A stretch of 64,000 bases of DNA from assembly GCF_013463155.1 (NCBI RefSeq), contig NZ_CP040781.1, positions 310,001 through 374,000 of the forward strand, given 5' to 3'. Position numbers and translations under genes: made by a program. The stretch is from Staphylococcus sp. 17KM0847 (GTDB taxonomy: Bacteria; Bacillota; Bacilli; Staphylococcales; Staphylococcaceae). Shown here one piece after another: positions 16,853 to 25,548 of the stretch. The first letter of the stretch is position 1. Every line of letters starts with the position of its first letter. The notes under the pieces are model-generated. The model was not told the DNA's origin and did not search any database. It saw nothing but the letters and a program-made list of their open reading frames with translations.

Positions 16853-17520
16853 AATGAAATCTCTTCCTTTTCTTTAAGGTATTGTTCTAAGCCACGTTGA
16901 CGAAGTTTACATGCGGGGCATGTGCCGCAGCCCTCTGCCATAATGCCGTTATAGCATGTTAAAGTTTGGTAACGTATGTAGTCAAGCACACCGAGTTGAT
17001 CGCTTAATGCCCATGTTTCTTTTTTATTGAGCCACATCAGTGGTGTATGAATAACAAAATCTCGATCCATTGCTAAACTCATTGTGACGTTCATAGATTT
17101 GATAAACTGATCACGACAATCAGGATAACCAGAAAAGTCTGTTTCACACACACCGGTAATAATATGTTTTGCCTCAATTTGATATGCTAATGCACCAGCA
17201 AATGATAAAAATAATAGGTTGCGAGCGGGGACGAACGTGTTTGGGACATGATGACTGTTCTCTATTTCCATTTCTGTTGATGTCAATGCATTGGGAGTGA
17301 GTTGAGATAATAGGTTCATGTCTAAAATATGGTGTTTTAAACCTTGTTCTTTAGCTATTGCTTTCGCTACTTCAATTTCTTGAGCGTGACGTTGTCCATA
17401 TTCAAAAGTAACGAGCTCTACCTCTTTAAAATGCTGTTTTGCGTAAAATAAACAAGTGGTACTATCTTGCCCGCCACTAAAAACAACAAGTGCTTTCTCA
17501 TGATTGAGAACATCTGACAT
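16849..17520 (-). CDS. queC: 7-cyano-7-deazaguanine synthase
   Basis: A 223-residue PP-loop ATPase with [11 protein letters not shown] near the N-terminus and the zinc-binding cluster [13 protein letters not shown] near the C-terminus. It converts 7-carboxy-7-deazaguanine to preQ0 with ATP and ammonia. I chose the ATG at 17520 ([13 protein letters not shown]) because AAGGAG lies 10-11 nt upstream; the frame extends to 17583 but that N-terminus is not family-like. First gene of queCDE, behind a preQ1 riboswitch. Confidence 0.95.
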   Translation of the reverse strand: MSDVLNHEKALVVFSGGQDSTTCLFYAKQHFKEVELVTFEYGQRHAQEIEVAKAIAKEQGLKHHILDMNLLSQLTPNALTSTEMEIENSHHVPNTFVPARNLLFLSFAGALAYQIEAKHIITGVCETDFSGYPDCRDQFIKSMNVTMSLAMDRDFVIHTPLMWLNKKETWALSDQLGVLDYIRYQTLTCYNGIMAEGCGTCPACKLRQRGLEQYLKEKEEISL

Positions 17521-17618
17521 AGTTATCTTACTCCTTTGAATAGAGGGTTTCCTAAGCGTTAAATGACAAAAGTCCTGAAGCACATGATTTAATAAGAAGT
17601 TTTATCTTATACCAACAT

Positions 17619-17652
17619 GAAAAAATCCGTCTCTATAAAAAGTAGACGGATT
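17619..17652 (-). terminator. Riboswitch-controlled terminator upstream of queC
   Basis: On the minus strand AATCCGTC (17652-17645) pairs with GACGGATT (17632-17625) and runs into a T tract, about 10 nt after the preQ1 aptamer and before queC. It is the natural expression platform: transcription would stop when preQ1 is bound. Confidence 0.82.
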
Positions 17653-17660
17653 CAGCAAGT

Positions 17661-17700
17661 CTAGTTTTTTATAGAGGGTTAATATACGCTAGAAACCTCT
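17661..17700 (-). ncRNA. PreQ1-I riboswitch aptamer
   Basis: The minus strand reads AGAGGTTTCTAGC at its 5' end, then CCCTCTATAAAAAACTAG. This matches the preQ1-I pattern: a short P1 stem (AGAGG/CCTCT), a CTAG-containing loop, and an A-rich tail ending ACTAG that forms the pseudoknot. With a terminator directly downstream it should switch queCDE off when preQ1 is plentiful. Confidence 0.93.
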
Positions 17701-17711
17701 GTATAAGTTTA

Positions 17712-17752
17712 ATTTCGCTCATTAATGTAACGTATTTAGCGAAATAAATCAA
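17712..17752 (-). promoter_or_regulatory. queCDE promoter with overlapping inverted repeat
   Basis: On the minus strand TTGATT (17752-17747) and TACATT (17729-17724) are 17 bp apart, placing transcription start just before the aptamer. Perfect 8-bp inverted arms ATTTCGCT and AGCGAAAT (17712-17719, 17738-17745) bracket the -10 element, a possible operator. Confidence 0.55.
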
Positions 17753-17789
17753 CCTGTCTTATCGTTGCACTATAAAAATAAGTTCTTCT

Positions 17790-17818
17790 TTGTCAATTGG
17801 TGAGACATTTGTGATAAT
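17790..17818 (+). promoter_or_regulatory. pabABC promoter
   Basis: TTGTCA (17790-17795) and GATAAT (17813-17818) with 17 bp between, 33 bp before the pabA start; GAGG at 17839-17842 is the ribosome binding site. Confidence 0.72.
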
Positions 17819-17850
17819 AGAAATAATAAAGTAAAAATGAGGATAAAACG

Positions 17851-18423
17851 ATGATTATAATGATAGATAATAAAGATTCTTTTACTTATAATATTGTAGA
17901 TTATTTACGTACCGAAAGTGATCAAGAAGTGAAAGTCATCGATGTAAGTGAGGTTAATCTTGCATTATTAGTGTCATATCGACCTACTGCTTTAGTAATC
18001 TCTCCTGGTCCGGGTGCCCCTGTGGATTACCCTGTCTTAACCAAGGTACTAGAAACTTTTGAATCGCATATTCCTATACTTGGTATTTGTTTAGGGTTTC
18101 AGCTTATTGTGACTTACTTTGGAGGGGATATTATTCATGCGCCGATGCCTGTTCATGGTCATACTACACGTATTGAACATAAGGGTTCGCAGCTTTTTAA
18201 AGGGTTGCCTCCAACTTTTCAGGTGATGCGATATCATTCATTAATGGCTGATCCACACAGTATACACGCTCCCTTACTGGTTACAGCAATGAATGATGAA
18301 GGCGTGATTATGGCAGTGGAACATGAAAACTTACCAATATATGGTGTACAATATCATCCCGAATCCATTTTATCTGAATATGGACATGCACAAATACGTA
18401 ATTTTTTAAGTGAGGTTGAATAA
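17851..18423 (+). CDS. pabA: Aminodeoxychorismate synthase glutaminase component (type 1 glutamine amidotransferase)
   Basis: A 190-residue class I glutamine amidotransferase: DNKDSFTYN at the N-terminus, the nucleophile elbow LGICLGFQ (Cys near residue 80) and the catalytic His/Glu in YHPESILSEYG. It supplies ammonia for 4-amino-4-deoxychorismate synthesis on the way to folate. TrpG has the same fold, but the direct neighbours pabB (start immediately after this stop) and pabC place it in p-aminobenzoate synthesis. Confidence 0.92.
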   Translation: MIIMIDNKDSFTYNIVDYLRTESDQEVKVIDVSEVNLALLVSYRPTALVISPGPGAPVDYPVLTKVLETFESHIPILGICLGFQLIVTYFGGDIIHAPMPVHGHTTRIEHKGSQLFKGLPPTFQVMRYHSLMADPHSIHAPLLVTAMNDEGVIMAVEHENLPIYGVQYHPESILSEYGHAQIRNFLSEVE

Positions 18424-19566
18424 ATGGTTGTGATATTTGACTATACTTACTATAAAGATGAAAAAACAGTTGAGAAGTATCATTATACTTTTGATAATCC
18501 GATTGAAAAACATATCGCTCGAACTTTAGAAGAAGTCGGAACAGTGGTAGAGCAAGCTGAAAAGTTACAAAAAGAAGGCTATTATGTTGCTTTGTATCTG
18601 CCTTATGAAGCGGCATCTTATTACCAATCACAATTTCAGACATACCAACTTGTAGATGAAGTGTATGCAGTTTGTTATGCCTTTGATAGACCATGTTCTA
18701 AAGTGAAAACATCAAATACAGACGTAGGTTATAAGCTGACTATGCCATCATTTGTGTTTAGTCAAATACGTGAAGAAGTGATGTCACACATCTGCGATAT
18801 ACAACATGAAATTATAGAAGGTTGGACCTATCAAGTGAACTATACAACGCGACTTGTCGCTCAAGCGAATGTATCTATTGGTGCACTTTATCACGAATTA
18901 ACGAAACAAGCGAATGGCAATTATACAGTCTTATTTGATACTGAAGAGATTAAAGTGGCTTCAATCTCACCAGAATTATTTTTTCAATTTGGAAGATTTG
19001 AAGGTCGAGAAGGTGTTGTAGTGAGCAAACCGATGAAAGGAACGATGCCAAGAGGACATACTGCTGAAGAGGATATCGTGCAATATAATAAACTCAAGCA
19101 TTCATCCAAAGATCGTGCAGAAAATATTATGATTGTTGATTTATTGCGCAACGATATTGCACGTATTGCTAAGCAAGGCACAGTAAATGTAAAACAGCTA
19201 TGTGCGATTGAAACGTATCCAACAGTATATCAAATGACAACAATGGTTACGGGTGAGGTAGCACCACAGATGACATTGAATGATATGCTTACCGGTCTTT
19301 TTCCATGTGGCTCAATCACAGGTGCACCTAAAGTCCACACAATGGCTATTATTCATCGGTTGGAAAGCACGCCGCGTTATATTTATTGTGGCACAATTGG
19401 ATTATTACGACCACAAGGTAATGCAATATTCAATGTCCCTATTCGTACAGTGCAACAGCGAGGTGACCAATTTATTTACGGTGTAGGGGCAGGCATTACA
19501 ATTGATTCAGATCCAGTACAAGAATATAAAGAGTTTCAAGATAAAACGAAAATATTAAAGGGGTAA
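18424..19566 (+). CDS. pabB: Aminodeoxychorismate synthase component I
   Basis: A 380-residue chorismate-binding enzyme. Conserved blocks include KPMKGTMPRG, ENIMIVDLLRNDIARI, and FPCGSITGAPKVHTM followed by YCGTIG, characteristic of PabB. It aminates chorismate to aminodeoxychorismate using ammonia from PabA. The ATG follows the pabA stop with no gap and pabC starts 5 bp after its stop, indicating one operon. It is shorter than E. coli PabB, as common in Firmicutes. Confidence 0.92.
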   Translation: MVVIFDYTYYKDEKTVEKYHYTFDNPIEKHIARTLEEVGTVVEQAEKLQKEGYYVALYLPYEAASYYQSQFQTYQLVDEVYAVCYAFDRPCSKVKTSNTDVGYKLTMPSFVFSQIREEVMSHICDIQHEIIEGWTYQVNYTTRLVAQANVSIGALYHELTKQANGNYTVLFDTEEIKVASISPELFFQFGRFEGREGVVVSKPMKGTMPRGHTAEEDIVQYNKLKHSSKDRAENIMIVDLLRNDIARIAKQGTVNVKQLCAIETYPTVYQMTTMVTGEVAPQMTLNDMLTGLFPCGSITGAPKVHTMAIIHRLESTPRYIYCGTIGLLRPQGNAIFNVPIRTVQQRGDQFIYGVGAGITIDSDPVQEYKEFQDKTKILKG

Positions 19567-19571
19567 ACCAG

Positions 19572-20183
19572 ATGTATATATTTGAAACGATGCGTTTAGA
19601 GGCAGGTTTCTTCCCTCGTGAAAGTTATCACCAAAAGCGTATAGCACAATCGGCGCAAGAGCTTGGATTTCATTATTCACGCACTCAGTGGCAACAAGTC
19701 ATACGTGCTATCCAGACAAAATATGCAGAAGGCTGTTACCGCGTGAAAATTAAGCTTCAGTCAACAGGTGAAATGACGTCAGAAGTTGGACCACTGTTAG
19801 AAAAGAAAGCAATGACAGCCCACCTTGTAAAGGTGGATATACATACGCCAAAATGGGCAAGAATTAATAAAACTTCAACACGCGATTTTTTACATCATGA
19901 CCATCAAACTGATGTCATTTTACTTTATGATGATGTAGGCAAGTTATTAGAATTTGATATAGGTAATCTCGTCATCGAATATGAAAACACATATTATACG
20001 CCGCGTTACGAACAAGATTTTTTACGAGGATGTATGCGTGAGTCACTATTAGAATGTGGAGAGATTGTGGAAGCGGCACTCAATATCAAGCAGCTGCAGC
20101 ACTATATCGAAAATGGTGGTAAAATATGGATGATTAATAGTTTGAGGGCATGGGTGCCTATTGCTCTGGAAATGAATGAGTAG
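19572..20183 (+). CDS. pabC: Aminodeoxychorismate lyase-like aminotransferase class IV protein
   Basis: A 203-residue class IV aminotransferase, shorter than E. coli PabC (about 270). It starts FETMRLEAG, and the probable PLP lysine is in INKTSTRDFL; later LEFDIGNLVI and FLRGCMRESLLE follow family positions. It would release pyruvate from aminodeoxychorismate to give p-aminobenzoate. Its place 5 bp after pabB is the main support for PabC over other class IV enzymes. Confidence 0.82.
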   Translation: MYIFETMRLEAGFFPRESYHQKRIAQSAQELGFHYSRTQWQQVIRAIQTKYAEGCYRVKIKLQSTGEMTSEVGPLLEKKAMTAHLVKVDIHTPKWARINKTSTRDFLHHDHQTDVILLYDDVGKLLEFDIGNLVIEYENTYYTPRYEQDFLRGCMRESLLECGEIVEAALNIKQLQHYIENGGKIWMINSLRAWVPIALEMNE

Positions 20184-20192
20184 GTCAAATAT

Positions 20193-20402
20193 ATGGTTAT
20201 AGGTTATTTAGTACTTTTTATGTTAATGATGTGGTTAGGTCAATCGGTTTGTCAGTATTGTATAAAATCTCAGCGTCAAACTTTAGCTTATTTATGGATG
20301 ATGCTCGTGTTAATCATTCAAGGTGTGATTATTTATATATTTGTTGAACAGCTTGTGCTAGATGTTAATAATATATTGCAGTCGTTTTATCATGAAAACT
20401 AA
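20193..20402 (+). CDS. Small two-helix membrane protein of unknown function
   Basis: A 69-residue protein with two hydrophobic segments (about 2-22 and 30-52) joined by a basic loop (KSQRQ). It starts 9 bp after pabC and ends 15 bp before pxpB, so it probably belongs to the same transcript. I recognise no family. The tight spacing and the upstream GTAGGTC suggest it is expressed. Confidence 0.6.
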   Translation: MVIGYLVLFMLMMWLGQSVCQYCIKSQRQTLAYLWMMLVLIIQGVIIYIFVEQLVLDVNNILQSFYHEN

Positions 20403-20416
20403 TCGAGGTGAATAAA

Positions 20417-21097
20417 ATGAAAGTGTATAGTCAAGGGGATCAAGCAATAGTTGTATCATTGCGTGGGAACGTTACATCTAAAGCGACACAGCGCTTATTA
20501 GTTCTAAGACATTACTTAAATGAACAGAATTATTCGTTTATTACTGAAATTGTACCAACAGAGACAGATATGCTTATTTCATATGATGCGCGTATGATGA
20601 TGAAACAATTGAATATAACATCTCCTTTTGTATATATGAAAGCGTTGATAGAAGGTATTGATTTATCAGAAGAAAAATGGAAAAAACAACGACGATGCAT
20701 TAAAGTACCTATGTATTATGGTGGCGTACATGGCCCACATCTCGAAAGTGTATTAGAAGAATTAGAAATGACAGAAGAAGACTTTATAGCGCGTCATTTA
20801 GCAGGGGACTATTTCGTATCTATGATGGGGTATTCGCCAGGTTTTCCTTACTTATCGGGTTTGGATCCAACTATTACTGTTAAGCATACAGCACCGCATA
20901 AACGACTTATTCCAGCAGGATCAGTCATACTTGAAAATAATAAATGTGGTATAACAACTACAGAAACATATGAAGATTGGCTTGTTATTGGCTGGACACC
21001 GCTTCAATTGTTTGATCCAATGAAAAAAGACTTTGCACTTATAGAACTCGGAGATTATGTGAAGTTTGATGTATTGCAAGAAGGGAGTGAACGCTGA
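20417..21097 (+). CDS. pxpB: 5-oxoprolinase subunit B (KipI family)
   Basis: A 226-residue KipI/PxpB-family protein; the stretch DYFVSMMGYSPGFPYLSGLD, then a proline-rich RLIPAGSV, is diagnostic. With PxpA and PxpC it forms the ATP-dependent 5-oxoprolinase that reopens pyroglutamate to glutamate. The ATG at 20417 is chosen over GTG at 20408 because that GTG lies inside the GAGGTG binding site. It overlaps pxpC by one base. B. subtilis KipI also inhibits the sporulation kinase KinA, which is not relevant here. Confidence 0.88.
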   Translation: MKVYSQGDQAIVVSLRGNVTSKATQRLLVLRHYLNEQNYSFITEIVPTETDMLISYDARMMMKQLNITSPFVYMKALIEGIDLSEEKWKKQRRCIKVPMYYGGVHGPHLESVLEELEMTEEDFIARHLAGDYFVSMMGYSPGFPYLSGLDPTITVKHTAPHKRLIPAGSVILENNKCGITTTETYEDWLVIGWTPLQLFDPMKKDFALIELGDYVKFDVLQEGSER

Positions 21098-22101
21098 TGA
21101 GTATTATTATAGAAGACAGTGGACTTTTTTCTAGCTTTCAAGATTTTGGGCGTTCAGGATATGAACACTTAGGTGTAATTCGCAGTGGTTCACTTGACAT
21201 ATTGGCACATGAAATTGCCAATAGATTAGTAGGCAATCATCCGAATGAAGCTACATTAGAAATGACAAATCGTATGGCACGTATCCGTTTTACAGAGCCT
21301 ACATTAATTGCAATATCTGGTGCACAGGCTATTGCGCATACAGAAGATATTCAAATTAAAATCAATAAATTATATTTAATGAATAAAGGCGATGTGTTGA
21401 TATTCGATAAGTTAAGACGTGGTGCACGTGTATATTTAGCTGTTGCAGGAGGTTTTGAATTAGATACATGGTTAGGTTCATCATCTACTGATACTATTTC
21501 ACAAATGGGTGGATTTCAAGGTCGAGCTGTTAAAGTGGGTGATGAAATAAACTTAAAGCGTAGTTACAGTCAGCGTCATCGTAAATTGTTTGATAACCTA
21601 CGAGATACGAGAACAACAACTTGGGGTGTTGATGGCTACGCGTTGTCCTTTAACTACCTTTCTGATGTTGTGCATGTTATTCCAAATAAGGGAACAGAAG
21701 ATTTTCAAGAAGTAGAATTGAACGATTTTACACAAGGTGAATATAGTGTCACAAGTAAAGCCAATCGTATGGGAATTGTGTTAGAGGGAGCATTGATCAA
21801 AGCACACTATATAGATACACCGCCTCATCGCTCAGTCAAACGTGGAACAATACAGGTGAAAAAGGATGGGACACCTATTGTGTTGCTCAATGATCATTAT
21901 ACTTTAGGAAGTTATCCACAAATTGGAACAGTTGCAACGTATCATTTATCTAAAATTGCTCAAAAACGCCAAGGTTCTAAAGTGAAGTTTCAATGGATCG
22001 ATGTGTTACAAGCAGAGCAAAACCTTGTGAAATACCATAGATGGTGTCGTCAACTGTATCAAGGTATCGAGTTTCGGATGCAAGAAGAAATGTTAAAATA
22101 G
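21097..22101 (+). CDS. pxpC: 5-oxoprolinase subunit C (KipA family)
   Basis: A 334-residue KipA/PxpC-family protein beginning IEDSGLFSSFQDFGRSGYEHLGV, with the family blocks NEATLEMT and LAVAGGFEL. It pairs with PxpB in the three-subunit 5-oxoprolinase. The start ATG overlaps the pxpB stop (TGATG). PxpA (LamB/YcsF) is not encoded within this window, so the third subunit must be elsewhere if the enzyme works. Confidence 0.88.
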   Translation: MSIIIEDSGLFSSFQDFGRSGYEHLGVIRSGSLDILAHEIANRLVGNHPNEATLEMTNRMARIRFTEPTLIAISGAQAIAHTEDIQIKINKLYLMNKGDVLIFDKLRRGARVYLAVAGGFELDTWLGSSSTDTISQMGGFQGRAVKVGDEINLKRSYSQRHRKLFDNLRDTRTTTWGVDGYALSFNYLSDVVHVIPNKGTEDFQEVELNDFTQGEYSVTSKANRMGIVLEGALIKAHYIDTPPHRSVKRGTIQVKKDGTPIVLLNDHYTLGSYPQIGTVATYHLSKIAQKRQGSKVKFQWIDVLQAEQNLVKYHRWCRQLYQGIEFRMQEEMLK

Positions 22102-22543
22102 ATAAAAAAGTACGTCATAACAAAAGTAAGAGTGAAAGGACTTTTACTTTATGTGATATTTTATCTGTAATACAGCTGAGGTCTGAATACAAAAGGTGAT
22201 ACTTTTTGTATAATAATCAAAATGAAAAGATATGTTACGTTTCATGACGAATTTTGTCATATTTTATCAGCACGAATAAGTTTGATATAAGATTTGTCAT
22301 TGATAAGAGTGATGTTGATTAGGCTATGTCAAACAGCTGATGTTATCATAATATGATATAGCGTTTATACTATTGATGTGTTTTCACTTGAAATTTGTCA
22401 CTAAATCCTATATATTGTTATACTGAACTTGTTTTGAATGTTACAAAAAGATTACAAATAAATCGATTGTGTAACAAAGTGAGTTTGATGTTCTAAGATG
22501 ATATATAAACAAATGAACTGAACTGAATAACGGGGGAACATAC
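22102..22543 (+). promoter_or_regulatory. Upstream region of ltaS with promoter and palindrome
   Basis: The 442-bp gap holds no gene. A good promoter is TTGTCA (22395-22400), 18 bp, TATACT (22419-22424), giving a leader of about 110 nt. A perfect palindrome TATCATAATATGATA (22344-22358) lies 37 bp upstream of the -35 element and could bind a regulator. No obvious terminator for pxpC was found. Confidence 0.6.
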
Positions 22544-24475
22544 ATGAATCAAGAAAAGAAAAAAATAGGGATTTTTGCGTTTTTCCTCTTAATGGTATTG
22601 ACCATTTCATTAAAGACGTATTTTGCCTATTATGTAGATTTGTCACTCGGTGTTAAAGGACTTGTGCAAAACTTAATATTACTGATGAACCCATATAGCT
22701 TAGTTGCATTGATACTAAGTGTCTTTCTGTTTTTTAAAGGGAGAAAGGCATATTGGTTTATTTTCATTGGTGGCTTTTTGCTCACTTTTGTACTTTATGC
22801 CAATGTCGTCTACTTTCGATTTTTCTCAGACTTTATTACGTTTAGTACACTGAATCAAGTCAGTAACGTAGATTCTATGGGTGGTGCGGTAAGTGCCTCA
22901 TTTCAATGGTATGATTTTGTTTATTTTTTAGATACATTTGTTTATCTTTTCATTTTAACGTTTAAACAGAAATGGTTGAGTAAACAAGTCTTTCATAAAA
23001 AGTTTGTACCAGTTGTTATGGCAACGGCAATTGCACTATTTTTCTTAAATCTGGCATTTGCTGAAACAGATCGTCCAGAATTGTTGACACGTACATTTGA
23101 TCATAAATACTTAGTTAAATATTTAGGACCTTATAATTTCACAGTGTATGATGGTGTGAAGACGATACAAAACAATCAGCAAAAGGCACTGGCTTCTGAA
23201 GATGATTTAACTGAAGTCTTAAATTATTCAAAACAAAAAAATACAGAGCCTAACAAAGCCTATTATGGTAAAGCTAAAGGGAAAAATATCATTAAAATCC
23301 ATTTAGAAAGCTTCCAGACCTTTTTAATTAATAAAAAAGTAAATGGTGAAGAAGTCACACCATTTTTAAACAAATTATCATCAGGTCAAGATGATTTTAG
23401 ATATTATCCTAACTTCTATCATCAGACTGGACAAGGTAAAACATCAGATGCAGAGTTTACAATGGATAACAGTTTGTACGGTTTACCACAAGGTTCAGCG
23501 TTTTCAATAAAAGGTGATAATACATTCCAATCATTACCTGCTATATTACATCAACAACAAGGCTATACAACGAATGTTATGCATGGTGACTACAAGACAT
23601 TTTGGAACCGTGATCAAGTGTATAGACATTTTGGCATTGATAAGTTTTATGATGCCACATATTACGATATGTCACCTGAGAACTTAGAAAACTTAGGATT
23701 AAAAGACAAAGAGTTCTTTGAAGAGTCAGCAGAATATTTAGATAAGGAAAAACAACCTTTTTATTCACATCTCATTACGTTAACGAACCATTACCCGTTT
23801 ACACTAAGTGAGGAAGATGCAACAATTGCTAAAAGTGATACAGGCAATAATACTGTTGATGGCTATATTCAAACAGCACGTTACTTAGATGAAGCAGTTG
23901 AGGCATTTATTAACGACTTGAAGGAACGTGGTTTATACGAAGACTCTGTTATTATTTTATACGGTGACCATTATGGTATTTCAGAAAACCATAATAAAGC
24001 GATGAGTGAGTTGCTTGGAGAACCTATCACGCCAGCGAAATTTAACGACCTCAATAAAACAGGTTTTTGGATTAAATCACCGGGTGTCGAACCTAAAGTA
24101 GATGAGACGTATGCGAGTCAAACAGATGTAATGCCGACACTATTACACTTACTAGGCATCGATACATCAAATTACTTAATGCTAGGTACAGATATGTTAT
24201 CTAAAGATCATCAAGAAGTCGTACCATTCCGTAATGGTGACTTCGTAACGAAAGACTATAAATATGTGAATGGCAAAGTTTATAGTAATGAAGATAATGA
24301 GCCTATGGAAACACCACCTAGTAACTTAGAAGAGGTCAAACAACAAGTTGAAACAGATCTTGAAGTATCCGATAAAATATTAAATGGTGATTTGTTCCGC
24401 TTTTATGATAATCCAGATTTTAAGAAGATAGATCCATCTAAGTATAAATACGAAACAGGTCCAAAAGGAAAATAA
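22544..24475 (+). CDS. ltaS: Lipoteichoic acid synthase
   Basis: A 643-residue protein with five N-terminal membrane helices (to about residue 175) and an extracellular sulfatase-fold domain. Catalytic Thr300 is visible in [10 protein letters not shown] and metal ligand Glu255 in IHLESF. The signal-peptidase site ALA-S is at residues 215-218, at the same numbers as in S. aureus. It polymerises glycerol phosphate from phosphatidylglycerol onto the glycolipid anchor outside the membrane. Start ATG follows GGGGGA. YfhO and CsbB, which decorate the product, are encoded 10-14 kb upstream. Confidence 0.97.
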   Translation: MNQEKKKIGIFAFFLLMVLTISLKTYFAYYVDLSLGVKGLVQNLILLMNPYSLVALILSVFLFFKGRKAYWFIFIGGFLLTFVLYANVVYFRFFSDFITFSTLNQVSNVDSMGGAVSASFQWYDFVYFLDTFVYLFILTFKQKWLSKQVFHKKFVPVVMATAIALFFLNLAFAETDRPELLTRTFDHKYLVKYLGPYNFTVYDGVKTIQNNQQKALASEDDLTEVLNYSKQKNTEPNKAYYGKAKGKNIIKIHLESFQTFLINKKVNGEEVTPFLNKLSSGQDDFRYYPNFYHQTGQGKTSDAEFTMDNSLYGLPQGSAFSIKGDNTFQSLPAILHQQQGYTTNVMHGDYKTFWNRDQVYRHFGIDKFYDATYYDMSPENLENLGLKDKEFFEESAEYLDKEKQPFYSHLITLTNHYPFTLSEEDATIAKSDTGNNTVDGYIQTARYLDEAVEAFINDLKERGLYEDSVIILYGDHYGISENHNKAMSELLGEPITPAKFNDLNKTGFWIKSPGVEPKVDETYASQTDVMPTLLHLLGIDTSNYLMLGTDMLSKDHQEVVPFRNGDFVTKDYKYVNGKVYSNEDNEPMETPPSNLEEVKQQVETDLEVSDKILNGDLFRFYDNPDFKKIDPSKYKYETGPKGK

Positions 24476-24484
24476 GAGAAGTAA

Positions 24485-24535
24485 AAAGCCAATGGTGATG
24501 CATATCAAATGCAAAACACCATTGGCTTTTTGTTA
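24485..24535. terminator. Terminator after ltaS
   Basis: AAAGCCAATGGTG and CACCATTGGCTTTT (right arm from 24517) form a 13-bp perfect stem followed by TTTTTG. Confidence 0.85.
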
Positions 24536-24619
24536 TTTTGAGTGGGGTTCCAAAGGTCTTACTATATCCTATCTGAATGCTATTTTATGGCATGATTCAT
24601 AGGCAAAATAGAGGATTGT

Positions 24620-25435
24620 TTACCCTAGTGCAACATCTAATATCATCATGATAGTAAATCCAAGCATTAAACTCATAGTTGCAAGGTCTGTATTTTTGCC
24701 TGATTGCGAATCGGGAATGAGTTCTTCAACAACAACGAAAATCATTGCTCCAGCAGCAAAAGCAAGCGCATAAGGTAGAATCGGTGTCACAATAAGTACC
24801 GCAGCCGCACCAATAGTAGCAAACAGTGGCTCAACTAAGGCAGATGCTTGACCATAATTAAAAGACTTCCATTTGGACTGTCCAGCCGCATGAATCGGTA
24901 ATGATAAAGCAGCCCCTTCTGGAATGTTTTGAATACCAATACCGATAGCAAGACCGAGAGCGCCTAGTATGGTCGCGTGTTCATTGCCAGTCGCAACACC
25001 ACCAAATGCGACACCAATAGCAAGCCCCTCTGGAATGTTATGTAAAGTAATTGCCAGTAAAAGCAATGTATTTTTACTTAAACCTGTCTGAACCCCTTCT
25101 TGTTTTTGAGAAGTATCTTGAGCGTTTCGATGCATATGTGGAATAACGTAGTCTAAAGAACGAATAAAAACACCACCAAGCAAAAAGCCGATTGCAGCAG
25201 GTAACCAAGGCGTTGAAGTATCTGAACTACTTTCTATGGCTGGTTGTAGTAAGGACCAAAAACTTGCTGCAATCATAATACCAGCAGCAAATCCCTGCAT
25301 GGCGCTTAATACTTTGTTGTTAACTGTTTTGAATAGAAAGACTGTCGCAGCGCCTAACGCAGTCAATAGCCATGTAATAATTCCCGCAGTTAATGCCTGT
25401 AAAAAAGGGGGGATGTTTGTAATGTATTCTAGCAT
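24620..25435 (-). CDS. ZIP-family divalent metal (zinc) transporter
   Basis: A 271-residue ZIP permease of the ZupT/GufA type with about eight membrane helices. The metal-binding signatures are HNIPEGLAIGVAFGG and GIQNIPEGAAL. It would import zinc or other divalent ions. The cytoplasmic loop (about 95-115) has a short HMHRN stretch. The start ATG at 25435 follows AAGGAG. It is transcribed away from the ABC-F gene. I see no clear Zur box. Confidence 0.88.
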   Translation of the reverse strand: MLEYITNIPPFLQALTAGIITWLLTALGAATVFLFKTVNNKVLSAMQGFAAGIMIAASFWSLLQPAIESSSDTSTPWLPAAIGFLLGGVFIRSLDYVIPHMHRNAQDTSQKQEGVQTGLSKNTLLLLAITLHNIPEGLAIGVAFGGVATGNEHATILGALGLAIGIGIQNIPEGAALSLPIHAAGQSKWKSFNYGQASALVEPLFATIGAAAVLIVTPILPYALAFAAGAMIFVVVEELIPDSQSGKNTDLATMSLMLGFTIMMILDVALG

Positions 25436-25548
25436 AGTGCAAGTCTCCTTGTATCATTTAAATCGAAAAAACGATATAATAGATAGAACTGATTTAAGGT
25501 TAACAGATATATTTAAGTAAATCTATATGGTAAAAGGAAGTATATTTG

